Shown here in pieces: positions 37,501-44,537 of a stretch of DNA of 64,000 nt; position 1 is the stretch's first letter; every line of letters begins with the position of its first letter. Both the position numbers and the translations under genes were made by a program. Source of the DNA: Bryobacteraceae bacterium (GTDB lineage: Bacteria > Acidobacteriota > Terriglobia > Bryobacterales > Bryobacteraceae); NCBI GenBank assembly GCA_019187195.1, contig JABAQT010000069.1, positions 1 to 64,000 on the forward strand. Reading direction: 5' to 3'. The notes under the pieces are model-generated. The model saw nothing but the letters and a program-made list of their open reading frames with translations, ran no database searches and was not told where the DNA came from.

Positions 37501-37842
37501 CATTTTGATCCATTCGGTGAGGGCGGCGATTTCAGCATCCTTGAGTTTGCCCGACGGCGGCATGCGGAGCGAGCCGCTCTGGTGGACGGCTTTGAGAAGC
37601 AGGCTTTCGGCGGGTTTGCCGGGGATGACGGCGGGACCACGGGATCCGCCCTTGAGAAGCGCTTCGCGGCTATCGAGGCGGAGCCCGCCCATAGGCGAAG
37701 CGGAAGAAGAGTGGCAGGCCAGACACTGGCGCGCGAGCACGGGGCGGACGTTCTTCTCGAAGAATTCGGAGCCGTCCGCGGCTGCCGCGCGGAGGGGGAG
37801 ATGGAGTAGGGACAGGCCCGCCCAGATCAGCTTGATGCGCAT
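34591..37842 (-). CDS. Large secreted PSCyt1-DUF1549-DUF1553 protein
   Basis: This protein (1083 aa from ATG 37842; TTG 37848 is an alternative) has a signal peptide, then a cytochrome-like domain with one CxxCH heme site (residues 40-44, 'QCLACHSSSASPMGG'), a PSCyt2/DUF1549 domain ('SPLDRFILSALEAKGL' onwards), a central carbohydrate-binding-like insert (about 440-600) and the C-terminal PSD1/DUF1553 domain ('SGRLQLAEWMAQPANPLTSR', 'VFVNRVWRWHFGRGIVPSTD'). Common in planctomycetes and Solibacter. It is co-transcribed with the DUF1501 gene; the pair is thought to act on extracellular substrates, but no reaction is proven. Confidence 0.92.
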   Translation of the reverse strand: MRIKLIWAGLSLLHLPLRAAAADGSEFFEKNVRPVLARQCLACHSSSASPMGGLRLDSREALLKGGSRGPAVIPGKPAESLLLKAVHQSGSLRMPPSGKLKDAEIAALTEWIKMGAPWGAAARASKEPPKKYWAFVPAHEPPLPEVRNTSWVKSPLDRFILSALEAKGLHPAPPADKRTLIRRATFDLTGLPPTPPEVRAFLEDNRPDAFARVVDRLLDSPHYGERWGRHWLDVARYADSNGLDENLVYRHAFRYRDYVIRAFNKDKPFDLFLKEQLAGDLLPGPVTEDETFERWTATGFLSLGAKMLAEDDPVKMQMDIVDEQMDTTVRTFLGLTIGCARCHDHKFDPIPQADYYSLAGIFKSSKTMENFKVVAQWHEYVLAPAPERENLKQHKAKIEAKNKEIGEISKAENEKLIDAARGRVGAYLLAAADVLRYEQTPLNPSASGGTIPPAAIRRAAGSFDHGNVPRVLEKEKANVPANAKGPFYAEYGITVPQPGNYQLDFLEEEVGAGSADVQVNGTLELRGQRGVENRQASPAAGGWSVRGVLNLKAGNNIIRLEHKSRFPYFEALLLTPLPKGTQAPLSRVQVSRQYGINPGFLANWVEELRRSRGAPNSVLFALLAYSQKGALSGGALAGWTSPAAERFRGFEPKSRQELAARYEELFHEADREWRKHGGAHASKPEGLADPQLEAFRELAYAKAGPFAAPPDAREYYPEPVRARIGQLEKERKALEESTPDLPRAMGVTEGEVADLPIHLRGSHWTLGQVVPRRFPRVIAGDNQPPIPPGESGRLQLAEWMAQPANPLTSRVFVNRVWRWHFGRGIVPSTDNFGRLGEQPLNQPLLDWLSLRFVEQGWSIKKLHRLIMLSSVYQMSSAYDPRAAEADPEDTLMWRAARQRLEAESIRDAVTAVTGVIDLREGGSLLAYKDREYVSNTARRGGADYDLPRRAVYLPVVRSSMYEMFQAFDLPDPSTANGDRHSTVIAPQALFMMNSDLVLNATRVMAEKLLAGPALDDAARVGEVYERALARPPSANETGRALAFIAQTASHLETREPDPAKRRLLSWQSFCKALLTSNEFIYLN

Positions 37843-37863
37843 CCTCAATTTAGCCTTGGGGGC

Positions 37864-37869
37864 ATTATA
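37864..37869 (-). promoter_or_regulatory. -10 hexamer of the DUF1553/DUF1501 operon
   Basis: On the minus strand TATAAT matches the sigma-70 -10 consensus exactly, 15 bases before the TTG at 37848 and 21 before ATG 37842. No good -35 box is visible, so the leader would be only about 9-15 bases. Confidence 0.4.
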
Positions 37870-37915
37870 TCAATGAGATGTGGGGTGTTTTGGCTCCCGC
37901 GCGAGGAAAGCGTTT

Positions 37916-37921
37916 TATCAT
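37916..37921 (+). promoter_or_regulatory. -10-like hexamer before the tandem hydrolase gene
   Basis: TATCAT at 37916-37921 lies 7 bases before ATG 37929. There is no clear -35 box and no ribosome site; if used, the mRNA would be leaderless. Confidence 0.3.
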
Positions 37922-37928
37922 TGGTTGC

Positions 37929-39962
37929 ATGCTCCGCTTCCCCCCGCTCTGCGCGCTTATCACCGGCTTCCTTGTTTCCCTCAGCGCCCAGACTCCGCCG
38001 GCTGATCCGCTGCTCGAGTGGCTCGGCCGCCGGGCATTGGTTCAACTGGATCAGCGCGAAAAGGCGATTGCGGAGATCCGCACGGCGCGGGATGCGGACC
38101 GGCGGAGGGAGATGGTGAGGAAGAAGATGCTCCAACTGATTGGAGGGCTTCCTTCGTATAGGGGACCGCTGCGCGCGCGGACCACGGGGAGCATTCAGGG
38201 CGATGGCTATGTCATCGAGAAGGTGATATTCGAAAGCCTGCCCGGCTTCCATGTCACCGGGAATGCTTACCGGCCGGGTAAGGCGGGCCGGTATCCGGGC
38301 ATTCTTGTGCCGGTCGGGCACACGCAGGAGGGAAAGCCCGAGATGCAATTGCTCGCCGCGAACCTTGCGAAGAAAGGCTACGTGGCGTTCGCCTATGATC
38401 CGATCGGGCAAGGGGAGCGGGAGCAGACATATCTGCCGCAACTGGGACGCCCGTTGTCCGGCGGAGCCGGGAACGAACATCTCGAGTCAGGCGCGCGGAG
38501 CATACTCATCGGCCAGAGCGTGGCGCGGTACTTTATCTTCGATGCCATGCGCGCCGTGGATTATCTGGTTTCGCGGCCGGACGTGGATGGGGAGCGTATC
38601 GGAGTCACGGGATGCTCGGGCGGCGGGGCTATCACCACCTATGCGGCCGCTTTCGACGCGCGCATCCGGGCGGCGGCTCCGGGATGCTTCCTCAACACGT
38701 TCCGCAAGTTGTTCACCGGACCCACCCCGGACAGCGAGATGAGCTTTCCAGCGTTCCTTTCGAGCGGGCTGGATCTGGCGGATTTTTTCGAACTGCCCGC
38801 GCCGCTGCCCTGGCTGATGCTGGCGACCAGCGAGGACTACTTCACGCCGGACGGCGCGCGTCCCGTATACGAAGAAGTGAAGCGCTGGTATGGGCTTTAT
38901 GGCGCCGGGGACAGGGTCCGGTTCTTTGTGGGGCCGGGTCCGCACGGGACGCCGAAGGAGTCGCGGGAAGAGATCTACCGGTGGATGAACCGCTGGCTGA
39001 AGGACGGGAAGGGCGATGAACGGGATGAGGAGGTGAAGCTCTATACGAACCACGATTTACGGGTGACAGCCGGCGGGCATGTGGATGAGGAGCCGGGAAG
39101 CCGGAAACTGTATCAGATCATTCTCGAGGAGTATCACAACAGCCGGCAGCAACGTTCGCCGGCGCAATTGATCGAGGCATTGCGCGCGCTGGGTGTCGCC
39201 CCAAGCGGGAGCGCTCCGCGGGTCAGTGCGGTGGAACAGACCGGGGGAATGGATTACCGCCTCGAGCGGATTCAATTCGAAGCCGAACCGGGCGTCACGG
39301 TGCACGGCAAGCTCTACCTGCCCAATGTAGAGGGGAGAAAGCCCGCTGTTGTCGTGGTCGAGGACAAGCGGCTTCCGGTGCCGCTGCATGTGACGCGAAG
39401 TCCGTCGACGGCGGCGCTTGCCGAAGCGATGGCGCGCGCCGGGCGCGTGGTTCTCGAATTCGAGCCGCGCGATGCCCCGGCGCAAAATGACGGCCGCCCT
39501 TTTCTCGGGAACTGGCTGCTCAACGAACGTTTTGACCTTGTGGGTCTTAATCTGCCGGCATCGCGGGCGCGCGACATATTGGTTGCGGTGGACGTGCTGG
39601 CGGCGCGGCCGGAAGTGGACGCGGATTCGATTCGCGGCTATGCGCGGGGCGTGAAGGGATTCTGGCTGCTGATGGCGGCGGCGATGGATTCCCGTCTGAG
39701 AAGGATCTGGCTCGATCGGACGCCGTGGAGTTTCCGTGAGGGAATGATCCATCCGATGACGAGCCACCTGTTCGACGCGGTGATTCCCGGTTTCGCGCGG
39801 CACTGGGATTTTCGCGACCTGGTCGAGGCGGTGGGGGAGCGGCGAGTGTATTGGACCGACCCGGCGAACTGGATGAACCAGGTGGTGTTCCGCGGCGCCG
39901 CATACCGCTACCGTTCTGTTGGGGAAGGGGACGGCCCGTCCCTGGCGGAGTTTCTCAGGTAG
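37929..39962 (+). CDS. Secreted tandem alpha/beta hydrolase (second domain without nucleophile)
   Basis: From ATG 37929 the product is 677 aa with a signal peptide (core 'ALITGFLVSLSAQ'). The first hydrolase domain (about 85-375) resembles acetyl-xylan-esterase/dienelactone-hydrolase proteins: 'YPGILVPVGHTQEGKPEMQL', 'FAYDPIGQGEREQTY', and the nucleophile elbow GCSGGG with S230. The second, weaker domain (about 440-677) has at the equivalent elbow 'IRGYARGVKGFWLL', where Ala572 stands in the Ser position, so it is probably inactive. Substrate is likely an acylated polysaccharide (inference). Confidence 0.8.
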   Translation: MLRFPPLCALITGFLVSLSAQTPPADPLLEWLGRRALVQLDQREKAIAEIRTARDADRRREMVRKKMLQLIGGLPSYRGPLRARTTGSIQGDGYVIEKVIFESLPGFHVTGNAYRPGKAGRYPGILVPVGHTQEGKPEMQLLAANLAKKGYVAFAYDPIGQGEREQTYLPQLGRPLSGGAGNEHLESGARSILIGQSVARYFIFDAMRAVDYLVSRPDVDGERIGVTGCSGGGAITTYAAAFDARIRAAAPGCFLNTFRKLFTGPTPDSEMSFPAFLSSGLDLADFFELPAPLPWLMLATSEDYFTPDGARPVYEEVKRWYGLYGAGDRVRFFVGPGPHGTPKESREEIYRWMNRWLKDGKGDERDEEVKLYTNHDLRVTAGGHVDEEPGSRKLYQIILEEYHNSRQQRSPAQLIEALRALGVAPSGSAPRVSAVEQTGGMDYRLERIQFEAEPGVTVHGKLYLPNVEGRKPAVVVVEDKRLPVPLHVTRSPSTAALAEAMARAGRVVLEFEPRDAPAQNDGRPFLGNWLLNERFDLVGLNLPASRARDILVAVDVLAARPEVDADSIRGYARGVKGFWLLMAAAMDSRLRRIWLDRTPWSFREGMIHPMTSHLFDAVIPGFARHWDFRDLVEAVGERRVYWTDPANWMNQVVFRGAAYRYRSVGEGDGPSLAEFLR

Positions 39963-39963
39963 T

Positions 39964-41397
39964 CTACGCCGGCTGATTGCGGGCCGCTTTTTTCTTGTGG
40001 TGGAAGTACACCGGCAAACCGAGAAGGATCAGGACGATTCCCATAACGGACTCGACGGGACTGGTCTGAAGGCTGTTCACGAGCAGCCAGGCGGCTGTCA
40101 TGACGAAAACGGCGGGGACGAATGGATAGCCCCACGTGCGATACGGCCGTTGCGCATCGGGGAGCCGTTTGCGCAGTACGAACACCGACGAAGCGGCGAG
40201 AGCGTAGAAGGCCCACGAGGCGAACATCGACATGTCGGTCAATTGATCGAAGGTGCCCGACAGAGCGAGAATGCCGGCCCAGATCGAGATGGCGATAATG
40301 GCCCGGGCGGGAACGAGGGAGCGGGGATGAAGGCGCCCCAGCTGCGCGGGCAACAGGCTGTCCTGGGCCATGGTGAACGGAATGCGCGCGGTGGCGAGGA
40401 TGACGGCGTTGAGAGCGCCGGCCACCGATAGCATGAAGAGAAAAGACATGATGGCCGGGCCGTACGAGCCGAGGAAGGTTCCCGCGGCTTTCGCGGCCAC
40501 GGGCAGCGCGTCGCGGTGGGCGGTGGAGTTCGAAGTGAGAATCTCATGGAACGGGAGCGCCCAGAAGTACGCCACGTTCGCCAAACCGTACAGCGCCAGG
40601 ACCACGGCAACGCCGAGGATCAGACTGCGGGCCAGATTCCGTTCCGGGTCCTTGACTTCGCCCGCCACCATGGGCATGTAGGTCCAGCCGTCGTAGGCCC
40701 ACAATGCCGAGAGCATGGCCGCGCCGAAGGCCTGGATTCCGGTCCACTGGGGAGCGTGGGCGGGCGCGCGGAAATGCTCCGGCGAGCCGCCGCCGGAGAA
40801 CAGAAACGCGCCCAGGACGATGATGCCTATGCCGAGGATCTTGCCGGCCGTCAACAAGGACTGCAGGTTGCCGCTAAAGGCGATGCCCGCGCAGTTGAGC
40901 CCTCCGAGCAGCAGGATGACGGCGACGGCCACCACCTCTTTCAGGCCGAACTGCCATTGGATCTCACGGCCGAGCAGATGAAGCGTGTGGTGCGCCCACA
41001 CCTGGGGCATGGGGATGATAGCGGAAAGGAAGGTGGCGAATCCCACGCCAAGCGCCGACATGCCGCCGGCAGCGACAACACACCGCATCCAGCCGTTCAG
41101 AAAGCCGGCAACGTCGCCGTAGGCCGTCCGGACATAGAGGTATTCGCCTCCGGCATGGGGCAGCATCCCGCCCAGTTCCGCGTAAGTGAGCGCGCCCGCG
41201 AGCGAGAGGAGACCGGCGGCGATCCACGCCGCAAGCACCAGCATGGGCGAGCCCACCTGCTGGGACATGACAGCCGCCTTGAAGAAGATGCCGGTGCCGA
41301 TGATGGAGCCGATCACCAGGGCGGTGGTGCTGACGAAGGTCAATCCGCGAACCAGTTGCGGCTTGGCGGCTGTTGTGGTGGGTGTGGTTTGTGTCAT
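39964..41397 (-). CDS. APC-family amino acid permease
   Basis: This 477-aa protein has 12 predicted membrane helices and APC signatures: 'TALVIGSIIGTGIFFKAAVM' in helix 1, 'GALTYAELGGMLPHAGGEYL' in helix 2 and 'SALWAYDGWTYMPMVAGEVK' with 'DPERNLARSLILG' in helix 6. The family imports or exchanges amino acids by proton or substrate antiport. Similar to the LAT/SteT branch. It is convergent with the hydrolase gene, separated by one base, and precedes the small orphan gene's 3' end by 15 bases. Confidence 0.9.
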   Translation of the reverse strand: MTQTTPTTTAAKPQLVRGLTFVSTTALVIGSIIGTGIFFKAAVMSQQVGSPMLVLAAWIAAGLLSLAGALTYAELGGMLPHAGGEYLYVRTAYGDVAGFLNGWMRCVVAAGGMSALGVGFATFLSAIIPMPQVWAHHTLHLLGREIQWQFGLKEVVAVAVILLLGGLNCAGIAFSGNLQSLLTAGKILGIGIIVLGAFLFSGGGSPEHFRAPAHAPQWTGIQAFGAAMLSALWAYDGWTYMPMVAGEVKDPERNLARSLILGVAVVLALYGLANVAYFWALPFHEILTSNSTAHRDALPVAAKAAGTFLGSYGPAIMSFLFMLSVAGALNAVILATARIPFTMAQDSLLPAQLGRLHPRSLVPARAIIAISIWAGILALSGTFDQLTDMSMFASWAFYALAASSVFVLRKRLPDAQRPYRTWGYPFVPAVFVMTAAWLLVNSLQTSPVESVMGIVLILLGLPVYFHHKKKAARNQPA

Positions 41398-41412
41398 GAA
41401 AGTCCGGGCTGT

Positions 41413-41790
41413 CTACGAGGAGCCGGCTTTGAGGGTTTGCTTGTCCCCGCCGGAGCGCGCATCCATCCAACGCTGGCGTCCATCATGGGTGGGCGCGGCG
41501 TAATGAACCACGGGCAGTTTCTCGCGATCGAAGGGATCATATTCCGGCCTTGGGCGGAAGGACTCCTCGATCATCTTGACCGATTTTACCGAGGCGGCCT
41601 CGGGCTGCCGCCAGCCGGTGTTCTCGCCGGGCTTCGATGATGCCGTCTGAAACCACAGGAAGTGACGGCGTTTCGTGCCGGCGGTGAATATGGCGTAGGG
41701 TTCGACGGTGAGCGCCGCTCCGTCGTGGAGGGTCACCTCGCATAGCCGCCGTAGATTCCCAGCTTTCATCAGCACTGCCTCGATTGACAT
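41413..41790 (-). CDS. Conserved-looking small hypothetical protein, weak WYL-like pattern
   Basis: This 125-aa protein is not recognised. It starts 'MSIEAVLMKAGNLRRLCEVT', followed by 'LHDGAALTVEPYAIF' and 'GTKRRHFLWFQTAS', a strand pattern loosely like WYL/Sm-fold modules ('vePyal...rryl.w'). The C-terminal third is basic and hydrophilic. There is a ribosome site (CTGGAG) 8 bases before ATG 41790 and a -10 TATAAT upstream, both in favour of real expression. It lies upstream of the APC permease gene on the same strand, 15 bases away, so the two may be co-transcribed. Confidence 0.6.
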   Translation of the reverse strand: MSIEAVLMKAGNLRRLCEVTLHDGAALTVEPYAIFTAGTKRRHFLWFQTASSKPGENTGWRQPEAASVKSVKMIEESFRPRPEYDPFDREKLPVVHYAAPTHDGRQRWMDARSGGDKQTLKAGSS

Positions 41791-41816
41791 GGTTGCCGCT
41801 CCAGGATTCTCCAGTG

Positions 41817-41822
41817 ATTATA
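41817..41822 (-). promoter_or_regulatory. -10 hexamer of the small orphan gene / APC permease
   Basis: On the minus strand TATAAT lies 26 bases before ATG 41790, within the 116-base divergent gap 41791-41906. No clear -35 box. The gap's other side has TTATATC (41891-41897) nine bases before ATG 41907. Confidence 0.35.
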
Positions 41823-41906
41823 GGCGCTACCGGCGATTGACTGACGCGGCGCCTGCTTGCGGCCGGGTTCGGCGGCGGGCGGCAACCGGATTATATCTTA
41901 GTATCT

Positions 41907-43142
41907 ATGAACCGCCGCACCTTTATTACCGCATCGGGTCTTACCGCATCGGGTCTGAACTCATCGGGCGCAGCCGGGCAGACCCCGTCCGGCACATCGA
42001 GGATTTCCGCCATCATCACGGCGTACTACCGCAATTCCCACGCCGATGTGTTCATCGGCAACATGCTGCGCGGTTTTTACTGGGAGGGCAGGCCGCACCG
42101 GTCCGGGCTCGAGATTGCGGCGATGTACCTGGCGCAAACGCCGGCGAACGATATCGGCCGGTCCGAGGCCGCCAAACACGGCATCCCGTTGAAGCCTTCG
42201 GTGCGCGAGGCAATCGTTCCCGGCATTCAGGGGGTTGCGCTGATCGGCGAGCATGGGGACTATCCGACGAATGAGAAGGGGCAGAAGCTGTATCCGCGCT
42301 ACGAATTGATGGAACAGATTGTGGCCGCGTATCGCGAAACCGGACGGGCTCTGCCGATGTTTGTGGACAAGCATTTCTCCACCGAGTGGAGGAAGGCGAA
42401 GCAGATGTTCGAATGGTCGCGCGAGTTGAAGTTTCCGCTGATTGCGGGAACTTCGCTGACGCTGACGTGGCGCCGGCCGGCGCTCGAGCTGGACTTGGAA
42501 GCGCCGGTGAAACGCGCCGTGGGCTATTTTTATGGAGGCAAGGAGGCCTACGGCTATCACGGGGTGGAAGTCTTTCAAAGTATGGTCGAGCGGCGAAAGG
42601 GGGGAGAGACGGGAGTGGACTGGGTGCAGTGCCTGGAGGGAGACGAAGTGTGGAAATGGAGCGCGGCCAATCCCTGGGCGCGGGACCTGCTCGAGGAATC
42701 GATGCGCAACGACGATACGCTGAAACGCGGCCGTCTCGAGGAGATCGTCAAGCAGCCGATCCTCTTCCTGATCGGCTACCGAAGCGGACTCGAGGGGGTG
42801 GTCTACCTGGTGACCGGGGCCACGGAGCAGGCCGGGTTCGCCGCGCAAGTCGAGGGCCGGCGGGAGCCGTTGACGTGCTGTTTCCGGACGCAATGGGGAC
42901 GCCCGTGGAGCCATGGCAACGGCCTCAGCTACTGGGTGGAGCAGACGATCCGGCAAGGCAGGGAATTTTATCCTCCGGAACGGACGTTGCTCGCGACGGG
43001 GATTATCGAAGCGTTGATGAACTCCTCGTATGAAAAGGGGCGGAAGTTTGCGACGCCGCATCTCGATGTGCGTTACCACGCGCGGAAGGAGTCGCGGTTC
43101 ATGCGCGGTCCGCTGCCGCCCTATGATCGCATCCGGGTTTGA
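41907..43142 (+). CDS. Secreted (Tat) hypothetical protein, unrecognised family
   Basis: This 411-aa protein has the Tat motif 'NRRTFITASGLTASG' at its start; the signal region contains a perfect 15-bp tandem repeat. The mature part reads like a globular alpha/beta protein ('ISAIITAYYRNSHADVFIGN', 'AALIGEHG'-like 'VALIGEHGDYPTNEKGQ', 'RTQWGRPWSHGNGLSYWVEQ'). The early part is reminiscent of proteins annotated as hypothetical beside Gfo/Idh/MocA genes, but I cannot name a domain. Its last about 160 bases are duplicated downstream. No clear partner; it is followed by the convergent dipeptidase gene. Confidence 0.75.
   Translation: MNRRTFITASGLTASGLNSSGAAGQTPSGTSRISAIITAYYRNSHADVFIGNMLRGFYWEGRPHRSGLEIAAMYLAQTPANDIGRSEAAKHGIPLKPSVREAIVPGIQGVALIGEHGDYPTNEKGQKLYPRYELMEQIVAAYRETGRALPMFVDKHFSTEWRKAKQMFEWSRELKFPLIAGTSLTLTWRRPALELDLEAPVKRAVGYFYGGKEAYGYHGVEVFQSMVERRKGGETGVDWVQCLEGDEVWKWSAANPWARDLLEESMRNDDTLKRGRLEEIVKQPILFLIGYRSGLEGVVYLVTGATEQAGFAAQVEGRREPLTCCFRTQWGRPWSHGNGLSYWVEQTIRQGREFYPPERTLLATGIIEALMNSSYEKGRKFATPHLDVRYHARKESRFMRGPLPPYDRIRV
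41926..41955 (+). repeat. Perfect 15-bp tandem repeat inside a signal-peptide coding region
   Basis: TTACCGCATCGGGTC occurs twice back to back, encoding TASGL-TASGL in the Tat signal of the gene at 41907. It keeps the frame, so copy number would change signal length by five residues. Confidence 0.85.
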
Positions 43143-43229
43143 GGCATTATCGCGGGCGTTCCGCGGCGCGTTCCACCGCGCGCATGACGCGCAGCAGGTT
43201 GCCGCCGTGGATCCCGCCGATGTCGCGGG
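42982..43229. repeat. Tandem duplication, first copy (intact orphan-gene tail + relic dipeptidase tail)
   Basis: This 248-base segment recurs at 43259-43468. It covers the true 3' end of the gene ending at 43142 and, beyond it, a copy of the last about 88 bases of the minus-strand dipeptidase gene (43142-43229) that is no longer attached to that gene. Confidence 0.9.
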
Positions 43230-43385
43230 AACGGTCTTAGCGACTGGATGGAACTGACGGACGTTGCTCGCGACGGGGATTATCGAAGCGTTGATGAACT
43301 CCTCGTATGAAAAGGGGCGGAAGTTTGAGACGCCGCATCTTGCGCGGTCCGCTGCCGCCCCATGATCGCATCCGGGTCTGAGGCT
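43143..43385. other. Gene-free junction filled by duplication relics
   Basis: The 243 bases between two convergent genes hold no gene. They contain the relic dipeptidase tail (to 43229), about 29 unique bases (43230-43258), and a relic of the orphan gene's tail (43259 to about 43379). Confidence 0.8.
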
Positions 43386-43468
43386 TTATCGCGGGCGTTC
43401 CGCGGCGCGTTCCACCGCGCGCATGACGCGCAGCAGGTTGCCGCCGTAGATCCCGCCGATGTCGCGGG
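43259..43468. repeat. Tandem duplication, second copy (relic orphan-gene tail + intact dipeptidase tail)
   Basis: This copy matches 42982-43229 but lacks 38 bases inside the orphan-gene part (offset falls from 277 to 239). The dipeptidase part differs from the first copy at only a few bases over about 88. Confidence 0.9.
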
Positions 43469-44537
43469 GCGTGTATCCCTTCTCGAGGAGGGCGCGCGTG
43501 AGGTTGGGGAACTTCGAGACATCGTCCAATCCGGCGGGCGTGCAGCCCACGCCGTCGAAATCGCTGCCGATCCCCACGTATTCCATGCCGGCGATCTTCA
43601 CCACGTGATCGATATGCGCCACGATATCGCCGAGCGTGGCCCGGATGCGGGGCTTCCCGCCCTTCCCGCTTGATTTCCCGGCCGCCGGTGCGAGCGGGTG
43701 GAGCAGCGGGCTCCCGGCGGCCGCGGCCGGCGAGAGGAAATCGCAGCCGAAGTTGAGCTGGATTACGCCGCCCTTTTTGGCCAGCGCGCGGATCATCTCG
43801 TCCGTCATGTTGCGCGGCAGGGGGGCGATCGCCCGGCAGGAGCTGTGCGACGCGAATACAGGAGCTTTGCTGGCGGCGAGGGCGTCCCAAAACGTCTTGT
43901 CGGAAACGTGGGAGACATCCACCATCATGCCGAGGCGGTTCATCTCGCGCACCACCTGTTTGCCGAAAACGGTGAGGCCGTCATGCGTGGGTTTGCCGCC
44001 CGAGGAATCCGCCCAGTTGTTGGTGTTGGCGTGGGTCAAGGTCATGTAGCGGATGCCGAGATCGTAATAATCACGGAGTAATCGCAGGCTGTCCTCGATG
44101 CCGTGGCCTCCCTCGAGACCCATGAGCGCGGCAATCTTTCCACGGCGGCGCGCGGCCTCGATTCCGTCCGCCGAAGTGACGAATTCGAAGCTGTCCGGGT
44201 GCTTTGCCACGATGTCGCGCTTGACCGTGTCGATCATTTCGAGAGCGCGGTGGGCGGACCGGTTGCCGGTCACATAACTTGCGGCGACGTAGACCGCGAA
44301 GAAAACAGCGCCTACGTTGCCTTGCCTCAGGCGCGCCAGATCGGTGTGCGTGGCGGCGCCATTCGATGCGATGTCGAAGCCTTCCACTGTCTTGCTGGTA
44401 ATGTCATTGTGGGTGTCGATGAGGAGGAGCGAGCGGTGGATCTTCTCCACCTCGGCGTCCGGGTATTTCCGGGTCTGGGGCAGGGCTGGGCGAAGGGAGC
44501 ACAACAGCAGGATAAGCGCGGCGTGGATGCGGTTCAT
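43386..44537 (-). CDS. Membrane dipeptidase (peptidase family M19)
   Basis: This 383-aa protein has a signal peptide (core 'ALILLLCSLRPALPQ') and renal-dipeptidase-type motifs: the metal site 'LLIDTHNDITSKTVE', 'GLEGGHGIEDSLRLLRDYYD', 'YMTLTHANTNNWADS', 'MMVDVSHVSDKTFWDALAAS', 'PVFASHSSCRAI' and 'YVGIGSDFDGVG'. The zinc ligands (His, Glu, His, His) are present. It would hydrolyse dipeptides, often with a D-residue. Its ATG overlaps the dinB stop (ATGA), so the two genes are in one transcript despite unrelated functions. Its 3' end is part of a tandem duplication. Confidence 0.93.
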   Translation of the reverse strand: MNRIHAALILLLCSLRPALPQTRKYPDAEVEKIHRSLLLIDTHNDITSKTVEGFDIASNGAATHTDLARLRQGNVGAVFFAVYVAASYVTGNRSAHRALEMIDTVKRDIVAKHPDSFEFVTSADGIEAARRRGKIAALMGLEGGHGIEDSLRLLRDYYDLGIRYMTLTHANTNNWADSSGGKPTHDGLTVFGKQVVREMNRLGMMVDVSHVSDKTFWDALAASKAPVFASHSSCRAIAPLPRNMTDEMIRALAKKGGVIQLNFGCDFLSPAAAAGSPLLHPLAPAAGKSSGKGGKPRIRATLGDIVAHIDHVVKIAGMEYVGIGSDFDGVGCTPAGLDDVSKFPNLTRALLEKGYTPRDIGGIYGGNLLRVMRAVERAAERPR

